64,000 nt of DNA from Delphinus delphis (Eukaryota > Chordata > Mammalia > Artiodactyla > Delphinidae). The notes under the pieces are model-generated. The model saw only the letters and a program-made list of their open reading frames with translations, ran no database searches and was not told the DNA's origin. The stretch covers positions 38,482,431 through 38,546,430 of the forward strand of contig NC_082696.1 of the NCBI RefSeq assembly GCF_949987515.2, given 5' to 3'. This document shows positions 1 to 11,629 of this stretch, piece after piece. A program made the position numbers and the translations under genes. Position 1 is the first letter of the stretch. Every line of letters begins with the position of its first letter.

Positions 1-814
1 TAATATCCTGAAGAGGAGACAGTAATAAATAGAATTATATTGTTTGAAGAGAATTTCTAGAATGCAGGGAGATATTATGAATAGTAAAAGTGGAAATAAT
101 AGACATGAAGAGAATGAAAATACAGCCTAATTACAGGTATTACTAAGAAAGACATCTAAACAACTGGAATAAGATATGTAATAAAGAAAATCATAATTGA
201 CAAAAACATTCTGTAGCTAAAAATAGGCATCAGTATATAGATCAAAATGTTCATCATTTGACATAATTAATGAAAATAGAACACAAGCTCTTTAATTCTA
301 GTAATATATTTGAATCAAATATAATTCAAACAAACATATATAAATATAAGGAAAAATCCAATAAATATTCAATCAGGGGAAAAGATGCATAAAATGTTAT
401 AAGAAGTGTGGCTGACCATAGTCTTTTCATTGTAGCATTTAGATACCAAATAAATATAGAGCAATGTTACAGAGTTATTGAAAAAAGTGGTGGCTCAAAT
501 TTTTTTTCATCATATTGTGAATGTAGAAGAGATTTTCTTTTTGAAAATCAATCGATGGTCATTTTCATTATACCATTTTCATGTGCTACTTGTCTGCAGG
601 AAGAGAATATATTAGTCAATGGATTGAGAACACAATTTACTCTGCAATTATATTTCTCTTGCAAATCAATAAATTCTGATTGCATATATCAGTCATGGCA
701 GCCTAGTTGACTCGTGTCTGTCCCTGAGACAAGATCAACGTTTGCTGTCAAATTGTGTTCCCAGATCCTCAGGATCAAAGTCCAGTTTCTGAACAATGAC
801 AAACACTTTTCTGT
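1..814. other. AT-rich sequence without recognised gene
   Basis: No repeat family or gene is recognisable in this AT-rich stretch. The longest open frame is 100 codons at 408-710 on the plus strand. It has no family resemblance that I know, no splice-site context and no domain, so I treat it as chance. Confidence 0.5.
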
Positions 815-2227
815 TTTTGTTGTTGAAATATAGTTGATGTGCAATATTATGTTAGTTTCAGTTGTATTACATAGTGATTTGGCACGTGCATAAATTATGA
901 AATGATCACCACAATAAGTCTACAAAAACTTATTTTTGTGCCTATACAAAGTTACTACAATATTAGTGACCATGTTCCTTATGCTGTATATTACATCCTC
1001 ACGGCATATTTATTTTATGAATGGAGATTCATACCTCTTAATCCCCTTCAGCTATTTCTCCCCTCCCACTACCTTATGAGTCTGTTTTCATGTCTTTTTG
1101 TCTGCCTGTTTGTTTCATTTTTCAGATTCCACATATAAGTGAGATCAAATAGTGTTTGTCTTTCTCTGACATTTCATTTAGCATAATGTCCTCTAGATCC
1201 ATCCGTGTTGTCACAATGGCAAGATTTCATTTTTTTATAACTAAAATTCCATTGTCTGTGTGTGTATATATATATCACAGCTTCTTTATACATTTATCTA
1301 TCATTGCACACTGAGGTTGCTTCCATATCTTGGCTGTTGTAAATAATGCTGCAATAAACATTGGTGTGCAGATATCTTTTTGAATTACTATTTTTATTTT
1401 TTTTCCGAGTAAATAACCAGAAGTGAAATTGCTGGATTGTATGGTCATTCTATTTTCAGTCTTTTGAGGAACCTCATACTGTCTTCCCTAGTTTCTGCAC
1501 CAATTTACAATTCCACCAACAGTGCAAGAGGATTCCCTTTATTCCACATCCTCGCCAACACTTGTTATTTGTTGTTTTTTGATGATAGTGGTTATGACAG
1601 GTGTGAGTTGGTAGCTTATTGTGGTTTTGATTTGCATTTCCCTGATAATCAGTGATATAGAGCATCTTTTCATGTGTCTTTTGGCCATTTGTATGTCTTC
1701 CTGGGAAAAATGTCTGCTTAAGTCTTCTGCCCATTTAAAAATTTATTTTTATTTGAGTTGTATGAATTGTTTGCATATTTTGGATAACTACTTATCAGAC
1801 ATATCATTGGCAAATATCTTCCCTCATTCAATAGGCAGCCTTTTTGTTTGGTTGGTAGTTTCCTTCGCTGTGCAAAAGCTTTTTAATTTGACATAGTCCT
1901 ATTTGTTTAGTTTTGCTTTCATTTCTCTTGCCCGAGGAGACAGATCCAAAAAACTGTTGCTGAGACTGATGTCAAAGAGCATACTGCCAATGTTTTCTTC
2001 TAGGAGTTTTATGGTTTCAGGTCTTACATTTAAGTCTTTAATCCATTTTCAGTTTATTTTTGTATGTGGTGTGAGAAAGTAGTCCAGTTTGATTCCTTTG
2101 CATGTATCTATCCAATTTTCCCAACATCATTTATTGAAGAAGCTGTCTTTCCTGCAGCTTTGTATAGTCTTGCCTTCTTTGTTGTAGATTAATTGACCAT
2201 ATAAGTGTGAGTTTATTACTGGGCTCT

Positions 2228-2554
2228 CTATTCTGTTCCATTGATGTGTCTGTTTTTGTGCCAGTACCATATTATTTTGATTAATGTAACGTTGTAGTAT
2301 AGTTTAAAATAAGTGAGCATGATACCTCCAGCTTTGTTCTTTCTCAAGATTGTTTTAGCTATATGGATTTTTTTGTGTTTCCATACAAATTTTAGAATTG
2401 TTTGTTCTAGTTCTGAGAAATATCCCCTTGGTATTTTGGTAGGGATTTCACTGAATCTGCCCATTGTCTTGGGTAGTATGGTCATTTTAACAATATTAAT
2501 TCTTCCAGTCCATGAAGTTGGTATATTTTTCCATTTTTTTTGTATTGTCTTCAA
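2228..2554 (-). pseudogene. L1 ORF2 C-terminal fragment
   Basis: This open stretch of 108 codons matches the post-RT region of L1 ORF2. Recognisable parts are the [10 protein letters not shown] segment, an [11 protein letters not shown] segment and a W-Y-W-H-K-N-R segment typical of mammalian L1. It is downstream of, and in a different continuous frame from, the RT fragment at 2801-3214, so the ORF2 is broken between them. It has no independent function and is part of the L1 at 815-3232. Confidence 0.88.
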
Positions 2555-2800
2555 TTCCTTTCATCAGTATCTTATAGTTTTCAGAGTACAAGTCTTTTAC
2601 CTCTTTGGTTAGATTTATTTCTACGTATTTTATTCTTTTTGATGCAATTGTAAATGGGATTGCCTTTTAAATTTCTCTTTCTGACCGTTCATTGCTAGTG
2701 TATAGAAATGAACACATTTCTGTAGGTAACATTGTATACTGCAACTTTACTGAATTCATTTATTAGTTCTAATAGTTTTTGGTAGCATCTTTCAGATTTT

Positions 2801-3214
2801 CTATATATAGTTGTCATCTGCAAAGAATGACAGTTTTACTTCTTCCTTTCCAATTTGTATTCCTTTTAATTTTTTTTCTTGTTTGATTTCTGTGGCTCGG
2901 ACTCTCAATTCTGTGTTAAATGAAAGTGGTGAGAGTGGGCATCCTTGTCCTGTTTCTGATCTTAGAGGAAATGCTTTCAGCTTTTCACCCTTGAGTATGT
3001 TGTTGGCTGTGAGTTTGTAATATATGGCCTTTATTATGTTGAGGTATGCTCCCTCTGTACTGACTTTGTTGAGGGTTTTTATCATAAATGGATTGTGGAT
3101 TTTGTTGAAAGCTTTTTCTGCATCTATTGAGATAATCATACAATTTTTATTCTTCAATTTGTTAATGTGGTATATCACGTTGATTGATTTGTGGATACTG
3201 AACCATCCCTGCAA
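2801..3214 (-). pseudogene. L1 ORF2 reverse transcriptase fragment
   Basis: This 137-codon open stretch is the middle of an L1 reverse transcriptase. It shows I-S-I-D-A-E-K-A-F (first catalytic Asp region, normal for L1), G-C-P-L-S-P-L and F-A-D-D, the catalytic box in its usual L1 form. The upstream RT fingers, endonuclease and ORF1 are absent because of the 5' truncation near 3232. The protein cannot be made as a working enzyme. Confidence 0.9.
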
Positions 3215-3232
3215 TGACTTTCATCTCATAGG

Positions 3233-5655
3233 AGAGATACACACACATACACCCACACACATCCCTTCCCTGAGGGAGAGGATACTGAGCGTGGAAAGAG
3301 AGGATGTGTTCTCTTTAAGAAACCATGTTCAAAATTGCCATTGTTTTGACTTAAAAATCAAGAGAAAGCATACAGTTTTTATCAAAGAGAAGATGTGTCA
3401 TAAAATATTGAAGTAATGCTTCAGTTCAAGATCTTGGGGATCCTTCAGGAGAGAATAGTCATTCTGTCTCTTTAAACATCTTCTCAAAATTTTAACAGGT
3501 CAGAATTGAGTTAAAATTTATAAATTTTTCAGAAAAGATTGAATCACTATTACATGCAGTCTTTCCATTTAGAAACCATAAGGTTTTAGCTCTACTTATT
3601 CAAAGGTGTGATACTTCTTTCAGCAATGTGTTTATCTTCCATGTATAAGTTTGTGTTCCTAATCCTTTTACTCTCTTCAAGATAGCCTTTGGCTGCAAAA
3701 ATAATTTAAAACAAAATGAAGCAAAACTGCATACTCCAGGGATTATCACTTTTAATCTTAAATCTGTGCAAATCCAGCATTTGGATAAATTAATATAATA
3801 ATCCTTGGATGCCCTATATGAAAAGCCTATTAAGAGAGGATTTTCTTGTTTTGACTACTGTCTAGGTTCAAAACACAGGGTTTCTTCCACTATCTATCTG
3901 TATATTTACCCTTAGATAAATTATCTAAACACTTTAGCATTTGTATCATTGTCTCGAAATGATGATGTTGTTTTGGATCATCAATTAGTCTTCTTCTTTC
4001 TCTAATGTCCCGGGATTCTTCCATACTTCTACATTATGTTGGTCCATTTTCAAATTTAACTTCATGGAAACTCTGGCAGAGAAGTTACGAGAACTTTGAC
4101 CTATTTATGTTAACAGTCACCTTGTAGGAGCTTCATACTTCATACTTCCTGCACTCATCCAGATGCACTCAGCATTTAACAATCACGCAAATGCACTCAA
4201 GATTCTAAATCAAGGCAAACAAAACAATTCTATTGATGTAAAATTTTGAGATTAAAAAAAAAAGTAATCTCTTTAGGAAGATGGAATTGGGGAAAAGAGA
4301 AAGAACTAAATAGCTATGTTTGAGTTTCCCAAGTAAATAAAGCTAAATTTAACCTGGAAATATCACAAAATTCTCTTCAACATGACTTTTATTAAAATTT
4401 TGATTATTTACTTAATGAGGAACTGTATACTAATCATTGGCAAAAACTTTCACTTAAAATTGATATAGTAATACATGTGCAATTAACTAGAATTAGCTTG
4501 CATGTCTAGATTTTCAGCTTGAGCAATGACAAAGGTCTTTCTGTAACTGATTTGCATAGCTGGCACACACCCTATGGGGAAAGACAGCAGCCAAATACAG
4601 TTCAGAATTGTTGCCAAGAACTCTTGTTACTTGATTCGGAAACTCTTAGGAGGAACCTCTGGGCTCTATCCTGTCGCACTTTACACATAGGAGATACTTA
4701 ATAAGCATATTTGAATAAATTAATGAATGGGGCATTGTGGGACTCATTCTGAGTTTGTGACACTAGTGGCCCTGCTTTATAAATTCACAAAAGAAAAACC
4801 CAAGAAGAGAACAAAATATGATGCTGGTCCTAAAGGGACTTGTTTCTTTAAGAAACTTTTTAAAGTACCGTGTAGCTCTACTATTTCCACTCTAAGATTT
4901 AGAAGTAGACTTGCTAATTGCTGTCCTAATGAGCAATGATCTCTAAATATTTTTCATTTTGCATCCCATCAATAAAATATATTTATCTACCTCACATTTG
5001 TGTATTTATTTATTCATAACTTATGTACATATAAATGAACACAGTATGCATATTATAACATATAAAATATAAATTGAAAAGAATGAGATGAAGACAAAAT
5101 AAATAAATTTTTATATGTTATTTTGCTAATTGTAGATGGCTTCATATTACTGTTAACTACTATTTCGAGGCCAAAATACACTCAGGGTTGAAATAGGATG
5201 AAAAATGAGGGACTCACTGACTGTCATACACTCTTCCCTCAGGATCCTGCAGGACAAGTGACTGATGTGTGCCCAAGTGAAGGACCAATGTCAATATATA
5301 TATATATCTCAGTAAAGATTTAGATCTAATCTTATATAAAATTAAATATGAATGAGGGCATTAATATTTTCTTCTGGCTTCTTAATAGATCATCTTGCTG
5401 ACTCACAGGGATTCCTGTAGCCTCCTTGAGCAGCCCGTCAGGAAAGAAGGCCCACAAGCCACATAAAGGGGACAGAAACCCCAAGGACAGTGGGTATGAA
5501 TTTGCAGCCCAGAACCTATATATAATAACATCTATCTTTGCTCTTCTGTAATTGAACTTGATTACTAACTTCACTTCCCAGAAAACTTTATATGGTCACT
5601 TTTTTGCACATTTAGTAAAATTTGTGATTATTGAGACATTTTAGGTTTTCCCCAA
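3233..5655. other. unique, AT-rich intergenic or downstream sequence
   Basis: No gene and no confidently named repeat was seen. Small features include a CA-rich run just after the L1 break (about 3240-3262), short A runs and an (AT)7-8 run near 5294-5307. ORFs here (for example 4519-4701 and 4727-4939) are short and unsupported. Confidence 0.4.
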
Positions 5656-6031
5656 GTCGATTCAAGGATTCCATCCTCCTTCTCCATGAGGTTGCATCTA
5701 AGGTCTAAAGACAGGGAATGAGATGAAAGGGCAAGGGGCCAGGGGCCAGGGGCCATGAAGGAAGTGCTTGTTGTGGTGGCATCACAATATCTAGTCCTCA
5801 GTCATCTTCTTTGGACATTGGCCGTGCTCACCCTGCAGCGTATACGATGCTGAGGTTTCCTGTCCCACGTGAGAGAAAGGGCAGCGTCAAGAAAGATTCC
5901 AAGATTTTGGCAGGAGCAACTTACTGAATTGTAATTCCATTCAGAGCATTTAAAAAACCTAGAGAAAAACTGGTTTTGGAGGGATAAATCATTTTTCATT
6001 TGGAAATGATAAGCTTAAGATGTCTATTATG

Positions 6032-6239
6032 GGGCTTCCCTGGTGGCGCAGTGGTTGAGAGTCCGCCTGCCGATGCAGGGGACATGGGTTCGTGCCCCGG
6101 TCTGGGAGGATCCCACATGCCGCAGAGTGGCTGGGCCCGTGAGCCATGGCCGCTGAGCCTGCGCGTCCGGAGACTGTTGCTCCTCAACGGGAGAGGCCAC
6201 AACAGTGAGAGGCCCGCGTACAGAAAAAAAAAAAAAAAA
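6032..6239 (+). mobile_element. CHR-2-type tRNA-Glu SINE, plus
   Basis: The copy begins GGCTTCCCTGGTGGCGCAG and ends in a long A tail. The tRNA-derived head keeps an A-box-like TGGCGCAGTGG and a B-box-like GGTTCGTGCC. It is flanked by a perfect 15-bp target-site duplication AAGATGTCTATTATG at 6017-6031 and 6240-6254. It is inserted within the ancient repeat at 5660-7750. Confidence 0.95.
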
Positions 6240-6842
6240 AAGATGTCTATTATGTATGCAAGGCAGATATCAAGTAGCCTTTTGAATATGGCAGTCTAGA
6301 GCTCAGGGGAGAGATTTAAGGATAGGATATACATTTTGGAGCCACCAAATCATATAATTGATCTTTAAAGCCATGGGACTGGATTAGATCATCAAACTCT
6401 TACGTTCCGAAGAGTGTATGTGGACAGTACAGAGAAGCGATTCAAAGACTGAGCCTTAGGAACTCTTCATTAATAAATCAGGAAAAGTAGGAGGTTCCAG
6501 ACAAGGAAGCTAAAAAAAAGTTGTCAGTGGAGTGGGAGGCAAACAAGGATGGTGTTATGTACCAGAAGCCAAAGGAAGAAGAACTTCAAGGGGAGGGACT
6601 GATGAACTTTGTCAAATATGGATGAGAAATTGGGAGAGATGAAGACAGAGCTGATCTTCAGACTGGGTCATCTGGAGGCCACTGACGCCTCTGATAGTAG
6701 TGATGAGAGTGGGTTCCAGAGAAACTAAGAGAGAAATTGGACGTAGTGAGTACAGACAAGCCTTTTGAAAAGTTTTTCAAAGACAAGAACACATAAATTG
6801 GGGAAGTGGCTGGAAGGTTATGGTAAGTCATGGAAACTGGTT

Positions 6843-6966
6843 TTGTTTTGTTTTTTTCCCGCTGCACCAAGCCTCATGCAGAATCTTAGTTCCTGACCAG
6901 GGATGGAACCTGTGCCCCCTGCAGTGAAAGGGCAGAGTCCTAATCACTGGACCACCAGGGAACTCC
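6843..6966 (-). mobile_element. CHR-1-like tRNA-derived SINE, minus
   Basis: On the minus strand this reads as the tRNA-Glu head (gggaGTTCCCTGGTGGTCCAGTG type) with the GGTTCCATCCCTGGTCAGG segment, followed by a T-rich stretch on the plus strand (A tail) near 6843-6858. It is older and more diverged than the CHR-2 copies, and I saw no clear target-site duplication. Confidence 0.8.
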
Positions 6967-7750
6967 CAGTTCATTTGGTTTTTAAAGGGGAGTATTACAG
7001 CATGCTGGTATGCCAGTGAGAATCATGCAGTGGATTGGGAATGATGACCAGAGAGGCTTGGACAACAGGGACAGTAAGGCTATTCCTAATGATAGCCTCC
7101 TAGGGGCAGTCAGTGTCAGCCCTCTTTACAGCCTTCACAGTGAAGGTATCATTGACTGTCTGTGGTAGTATAAAGTGAGAGTGGTGGGGAGAAGTGGTGG
7201 TCTCAGCAGAGGCATGGAGCGCTCTACAGTGTGCCTTAGAGCTTGCTATGGGCAAAGTCAAAGTTTGACATTGTAAAACTTTGTACAAAGTGACACTATA
7301 CACCAGAGTGCAATAGGATAATATACTTTGTACTGTTTAACCATTGTGTTTTTCACCCTGGGAATGCTCTTTTGTTCCATTACTCTTTCAAACCAGACTT
7401 CAAGGTACCTATTGTCACCACTGAAGACAGGGAAGGAGAAAGGCAAAAAGAAAGTTTTGGAAGCTAACACTTTGGAGTTGAAAAAGCCTGACCTTTTAAA
7501 TTACTTGAAGTTCTCATGCAAATTAAGAAAAAGGGTATAATTTCAGGAGAGAAATCCTTGAGAAGGTGGAAAGGTTTGAGAACTACAGGGCAGTGAAGGA
7601 GTTGTCTTAGGAGCAGGGATATTTCTTCCATTGAAACAGGAGGGATGGCAAGCACATGGGCACAGAAGCAGGAAAACTGGTGGATTTAATGTGAGAAAAT
7701 GAGAAAACACCTGCCTGATTTTCTTGTATGAAATACAATACATTCATCAG

Positions 7751-8573
7751 CTGAAAACAAAGTTTAAATGAATTGAGATTATCTAGAATTGACAGAGATT
7801 AGGTAGAAACCACTTTGCGGAACTCCTATTTGAAACCAAATTTGAATTTAGAAAAATAAAGTTACATTTCTTATACAACTGAGTCTTGTGGGCTAAAGCA
7901 CTACCCACTGTATGCAGAAGCCTGTCTATAACAAATACATGCACTACAGAACCAGATCATATTGAGGTGATAGGTGGGAGAGAATTGGCATGTGGGGATG
8001 AGGCAGACTCCAAAGTCAATACCAATTTCAGAAAAACTGCTGGATTGAGTGTAAGCAGACTACTGATTGCTTTGCATTTTCTAGGTAGATGCAGGGGAAC
8101 CTACATAAGGAAAGAAACAAGGGTCAACAGTCTTATAAATTGCCACAGAGATTCAATTCTCTGAATCCCTGGAGAACACCTAGGAAGGAGTGAAGGTTTT
8201 ATTTAGAGCCCATTCCTTAGGCTCTGAATTTCTTTTCAAAGCTGTCTACAAAAGCACAGCAAGACAGAGCTCCAGTTACCTTGCAGAGCTGTCATCAAGC
8301 AGCCTGGTGACAGATCGCGCTTTGGGAGAAAGGTTTAGACTCCATGGTAAAGCCAGAGAGAACCGCTTAGTCCCCAAGAGAAAATTGTTTCAGACAGCTG
8401 TTAAGCTTTAAGTCTGGAATAAGCATTTTTCTCTTTCTTTGCCTTTATGGAAGCAGCATTTTATTATTGGCTGAGACTTAAAAAGAGACTATAGCTAAAA
8501 CAACAGAGACCATGCAGGCTTAGGCAGACCCAACAAACCAGAGAGGGGCCCCCGGCCCTATGCAGCCCAAACT
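7751..8573. other. no recognised gene or repeat
   Basis: Sequence of moderate GC with two short open frames (7886-8164 and 8190-8411, plus). Neither has a recognisable domain or splice context. I see nothing else supportable here. Confidence 0.4.
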
Positions 8574-8589
8574 CAGCCAGCGTTTTCTT

Positions 8590-8820
8590 TTTTGTTTGTT
8601 TGTTTGTTTGTTTTTTGGGGTTTTTTTTGCGGTACACGGGCCTCTCACTGTTGTGGCCTCTCCCGTTGCGGAGCACAGGCTCCGGAGGCACAGGCTCAGC
8701 AGCCAAGGCTCACAGCCCTAGCTGCTCCGCGGCATGTGGGATCTTCCCGGACCGGGGCATGAACCCGTGTCCCCTGCATCGGCAGGCGGACTCTCAACCA
8801 CTGCGCCACCAGGGAAGCCC
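8590..8820 (-). mobile_element. CHR-2-type SINE, minus
   Basis: A reversed CHR-2 copy: a T-rich/TTTG-rich tail (8590-8629), then GCGGTACACGGGCCTCTCAC, ending ACCAGGGAAGCC. It is flanked by a perfect 16-bp target-site duplication CAGCCAGCGTTTTCTT at 8574-8589 and 8821-8836. The tail has degenerated into a TTTG microsatellite, suggesting some age. Apparent ORFs in this interval are SINE translations. Confidence 0.95.
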
Positions 8821-8836
8821 CAGCCAGCGTTTTCTT

Positions 8837-10305
8837 GATGGCAAAAGAATAGGCCATCACTATGTGGAAGGAGTGGATACAGCTTTGTTTGTTGTGTATA
8901 AACTCTAAGTGCCATAAAGTTTGGTTTGCTGGGTGGAAGAGAGACTATTCCGATTCACACCTATTGCCCTGGCACAATTATCCCTTTCAAAGGTGTCAGA
9001 AGCTTAGACAAAGGGTACAAAGCACCCTGTGTATAAGCAAAGCCAACTCTTCACCTCTTATGCAAGAGCTTTCACTGGAGCTTATTCCTGAAGAACGGCT
9101 TCCACCTGCTTCACAGCCAATTCCCCAGAGACGGGGAAGAAAGGATGGGAGTTTAGGCCAGCACGCGAAGGTGGAAAACCCCTATAAAATGACTGTCAAT
9201 GCTAGTGAAGGGCATTGCATATGAAACCCACTACTTAGGCTTAACCCTGGAGCGAGGGGAGGAAATGTCACCCAGAGAAGCACAGGCTGCATTGTGTCAT
9301 GAGGAAGTTATTATTCTCATGAAATAGATTCTGTATAAAAAACTGGTTTTCACCCTTTTGGAGACTGCAGACAGGGACAAACATACCTCCAGGAGAAGTC
9401 AGTTTTCTTCCCAGAACACAAAGACTTATTAGAACAAAATAATATTTTGCAATATAAATCATTGATTCTTTCTTTTTGCTCCTTAGCCTTCTAGCAATCA
9501 GATTAGTAAGTTACTTTGCTAGTCAGCTAAGCCTCCGGGGAGGAGCCGTGCCCACAGAGAAGAGCAGGGAGAGGGTGCTGGGGTGGAAAGCTGGGGAGGG
9601 GCAGTGGATTCTCAGTTACAGAAGCCAAAACATTTGGGTATGGGCACCCAGGGACATCAACAATAGATCTGCAGGAAAGCCTGAGGAAATAAGAGCCAGT
9701 CCATTAGCTCAGATCTCAGAAGATCCATAGGAAGTAAAGATTACCTGGGCTGGGGGGAAAGGATGGGAGAAGAGAAAGAAGGAAGACGAGCAGGAAGCCA
9801 GAGAGCTTGGGAGCCAGTGAGTCCCCGCTAAGGCCCAGTGTCCTCCACTGGCTTCCTTTCCCCGGCCGAGTTCTAAGGTGGAATACAGGACAGAAATCCT
9901 CTACTATACATTTGGATGGATCTGAGAGACAAAGAGTCAGTGCCTTGGTGCTCAAATGGAGTGAAAGGAGTTGAGTTCCCTTCTTACCCAGCAGCACAGC
10001 TGAGCATTAAATAAAAGTGGCCTTTTCTATTATCTAACGTGTCTGACCCAGCATTTTCCCAAGCTAAATGTGCTGAAAAGAGGTGTGAAAATAGCTAAGT
10101 GTGAAGTGAAACCAGAAAGGCCTTGTAGACAGGATGTGGTAGTAACCTGAGTAGAAACTTTAAAGGAATGTGATTTCTCAGCAAGGATGCTAGCAAGCAG
10201 GCAAAGATGATGAAAATCAAGGACGAGATGCTTCCCCACCTACCGTGCTTCCCTATGACCCATCACCTCTTAGGACCAACGTCAAGGATGAGAGCAGAGG
10301 TAATA
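8837..10305. other. no recognised gene
   Basis: The plus-strand frame at 8862-9224 (120 codons) is the longest non-SINE-driven open frame in the region. It starts at the SINE edge, has no domain that I recognise and no splice signals that would make it an exon. I treat it as chance. No named repeat was seen between 8837 and 10305. Confidence 0.4.
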
Positions 10306-10310
10306 ATACT

Positions 10311-10465
10311 AGTAGAAAACATATAGGGCTTTCTCTAGACCGAGCACTATTCTATGCAGTTTACATATATTAACACATTTAATTCTCACAACAACCCTAT
10401 GATGTAGGTACTGCTATAAAACCTATTTTACAGGTGAGGAAACAGACACACAGAGGTTAAGAATA
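10311..10465 (-). repeat. MIR SINE, antisense
   Basis: The order GAGCACTATTCTATGC, ACACATTTAATTCTCAC, ACAACCCTATGATGTAGGTA, TTTACAGGTGAGGAAAC and CACACAGAGGTTAAG is the conserved MIR core read on the antisense strand. It is diverged, as expected for this pan-mammalian family. Confidence 0.85.
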
Positions 10466-11038
10466 AAAATCCTGAATTAATTTAGATTAAGTAGAACTTA
10501 CTGACATCAGTTTCATGATCTCTTCTATACTAGAGTGATCAAAGAAAAAATGTCAGTATACATATATATTCATGTACGTTTATGTGTGTATAAATTTATT
10601 ATAGCTGAATTTTCACACAAAGATTTAAACTCACTAAAAAGATGACTAATGTGAATTTTTAATTATGAGGTATTATGTATAACAGGTAATTGAGAATCAA
10701 AGTAACAGCATATTTAGCACAAAAACACAGAAAAACTCAGAGTAACTTAAGCAATCCAGAAGAACAGGAAAAACTCCACAGCATAAACCTAGTCTTTCAG
10801 CTTTTCCTTATTCTCCCATTTATTAGCTACCTCCTGACTTCATTTATCTCTCTTCATGGGCCTTCCCCAAAAGTAAATCATTCCAGTCCTGCTCTTATCA
10901 ACACCTTAAATTCTTTCACGACATCCAGGTTTAGACAAAATTTCTTGTCTTCTCTGTTCGTCCTGCCTTTAACACTGCTGGATCCCAGAGTAAGAGTAAA
11001 AATGGAGGCCCACATGCTGTTAAATATATGTCCTCTCT

Positions 11039-11100
11039 CCCTGCCTTGACAAATACACCTTCATAATGATTCCCTGCCTTGACAAATACACCTTCCTAAT
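11039..11100 (+). repeat. two-copy tandem duplication, 29-bp unit
   Basis: A 29-bp block beginning CCCTGCCTTGACAAATACAC occurs at 11039-11067 and again at 11072-11100, with a single mismatch (TTCATAAT versus TTCCTAAT) and a 4-bp spacer. It is a local duplication in unique sequence with no protein context. Confidence 0.9.
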
Positions 11101-11419
11101 CCAAAGACATATGTAATTGTATGATTTCATAAGGATGAAAATTAGCAAAATGTCGAAGACCAAAGAATTGTTATTATTGCACACGTCTGATTGCACTGTT
11201 AATGAACGATCAATGGATGGATGACTAATAATGAAAAGCATAATTTATAAATTATATAATTATTCAAAAATATATTTTCTTATGTTCATTTAAGCAAAAT
11301 AATTATATTGTGATAATCGAGATTTTTCGTTTATTTTGTGTTCTATTGGCAGCAATTATTCTAGAGGATTAAAAGATATGTACTTATATTCAAAGTATAC
11401 AAAGTTTGAATATAGTTTT

Positions 11420-11625
11420 TTTTTAATAAATTAAAATTAGATAAACAATAAGGTCCTACTGTATAGCACAGGGAACTATATTCAATAGCCTGTGATAAAC
11501 CATAATGGAAAAGAATATGAAAAAGAATATATATGTCTAACTGGATCACTTTGCTGTATAGCAGAAATTAACAACATTGTAAATCAACTATATTTCAATA
11601 AAATTAAATAAAAAATTTTTTTAAA
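11420..11625 (+). mobile_element. L1 3'-UTR fragment, plus
   Basis: The run contains GGTCCTACTGTATAGCACAG, GGAACTATATTCAATAGCC, a CACTTTGCTGTATAGCAG segment, ACATTGTAAATCAACTATA and TTCAATAAAA. This is the 3'-UTR end of the L1 subfamily common in ruminants and whales. Only about 200 bp of 3' end is present, so it is a severely 5'-truncated insertion with an A-rich tail near 11600-11625. Confidence 0.85.
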
Positions 11626-11629
11626 GATA

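Larger units (their letters stand above)
815..3232 (-). mobile_element. 5'-truncated LINE-1, antisense
   Basis: Read on the minus strand this is the 3' part of an L1: reverse transcriptase, the ORF2 C-terminal region, then a 3' UTR of the type whose plus-strand image (about 1140-1380) tells of ATAAGTGAGATC and AATAATGCTGCAATAAACATTGG. The element breaks off at about 3232, upstream of the RT, so ORF1, the endonuclease and the 5' UTR are missing. That is the common outcome of aborted target-primed reverse transcription. The ORF2 frame is broken by several stops and shifts. No clean poly(A) tail or target-site duplication was identified at the 815 end, so that boundary is approximate. Confidence 0.88.
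5660..7750 (+). repeat. ancient ~2-kb mammalian interspersed repeat
   Basis: The sequence runs continuously through the text pattern of a long, old mammalian repeat family: segments equivalent to AAAGCCATGGGACTGGATTAGATCA, a TCAAATATGGATGAGAAAT-like block, and GTATTACAGCATG. I recognise the family from related copies in this window (28310-28700, 33554-33730, 61680-62280) but cannot name it with certainty. Two younger SINEs (6032-6239 and 6843-6966) are inserted in it, which dates it as older. The small tandem GGGGCCA run near 5736-5755 lies inside it. Confidence 0.55.

Noticed and set aside
8862..9224. 120-codon plus-strand ORF
   Set aside because: Starts at the SINE edge, has no recognisable domain, no splice or promoter context and ordinary composition.
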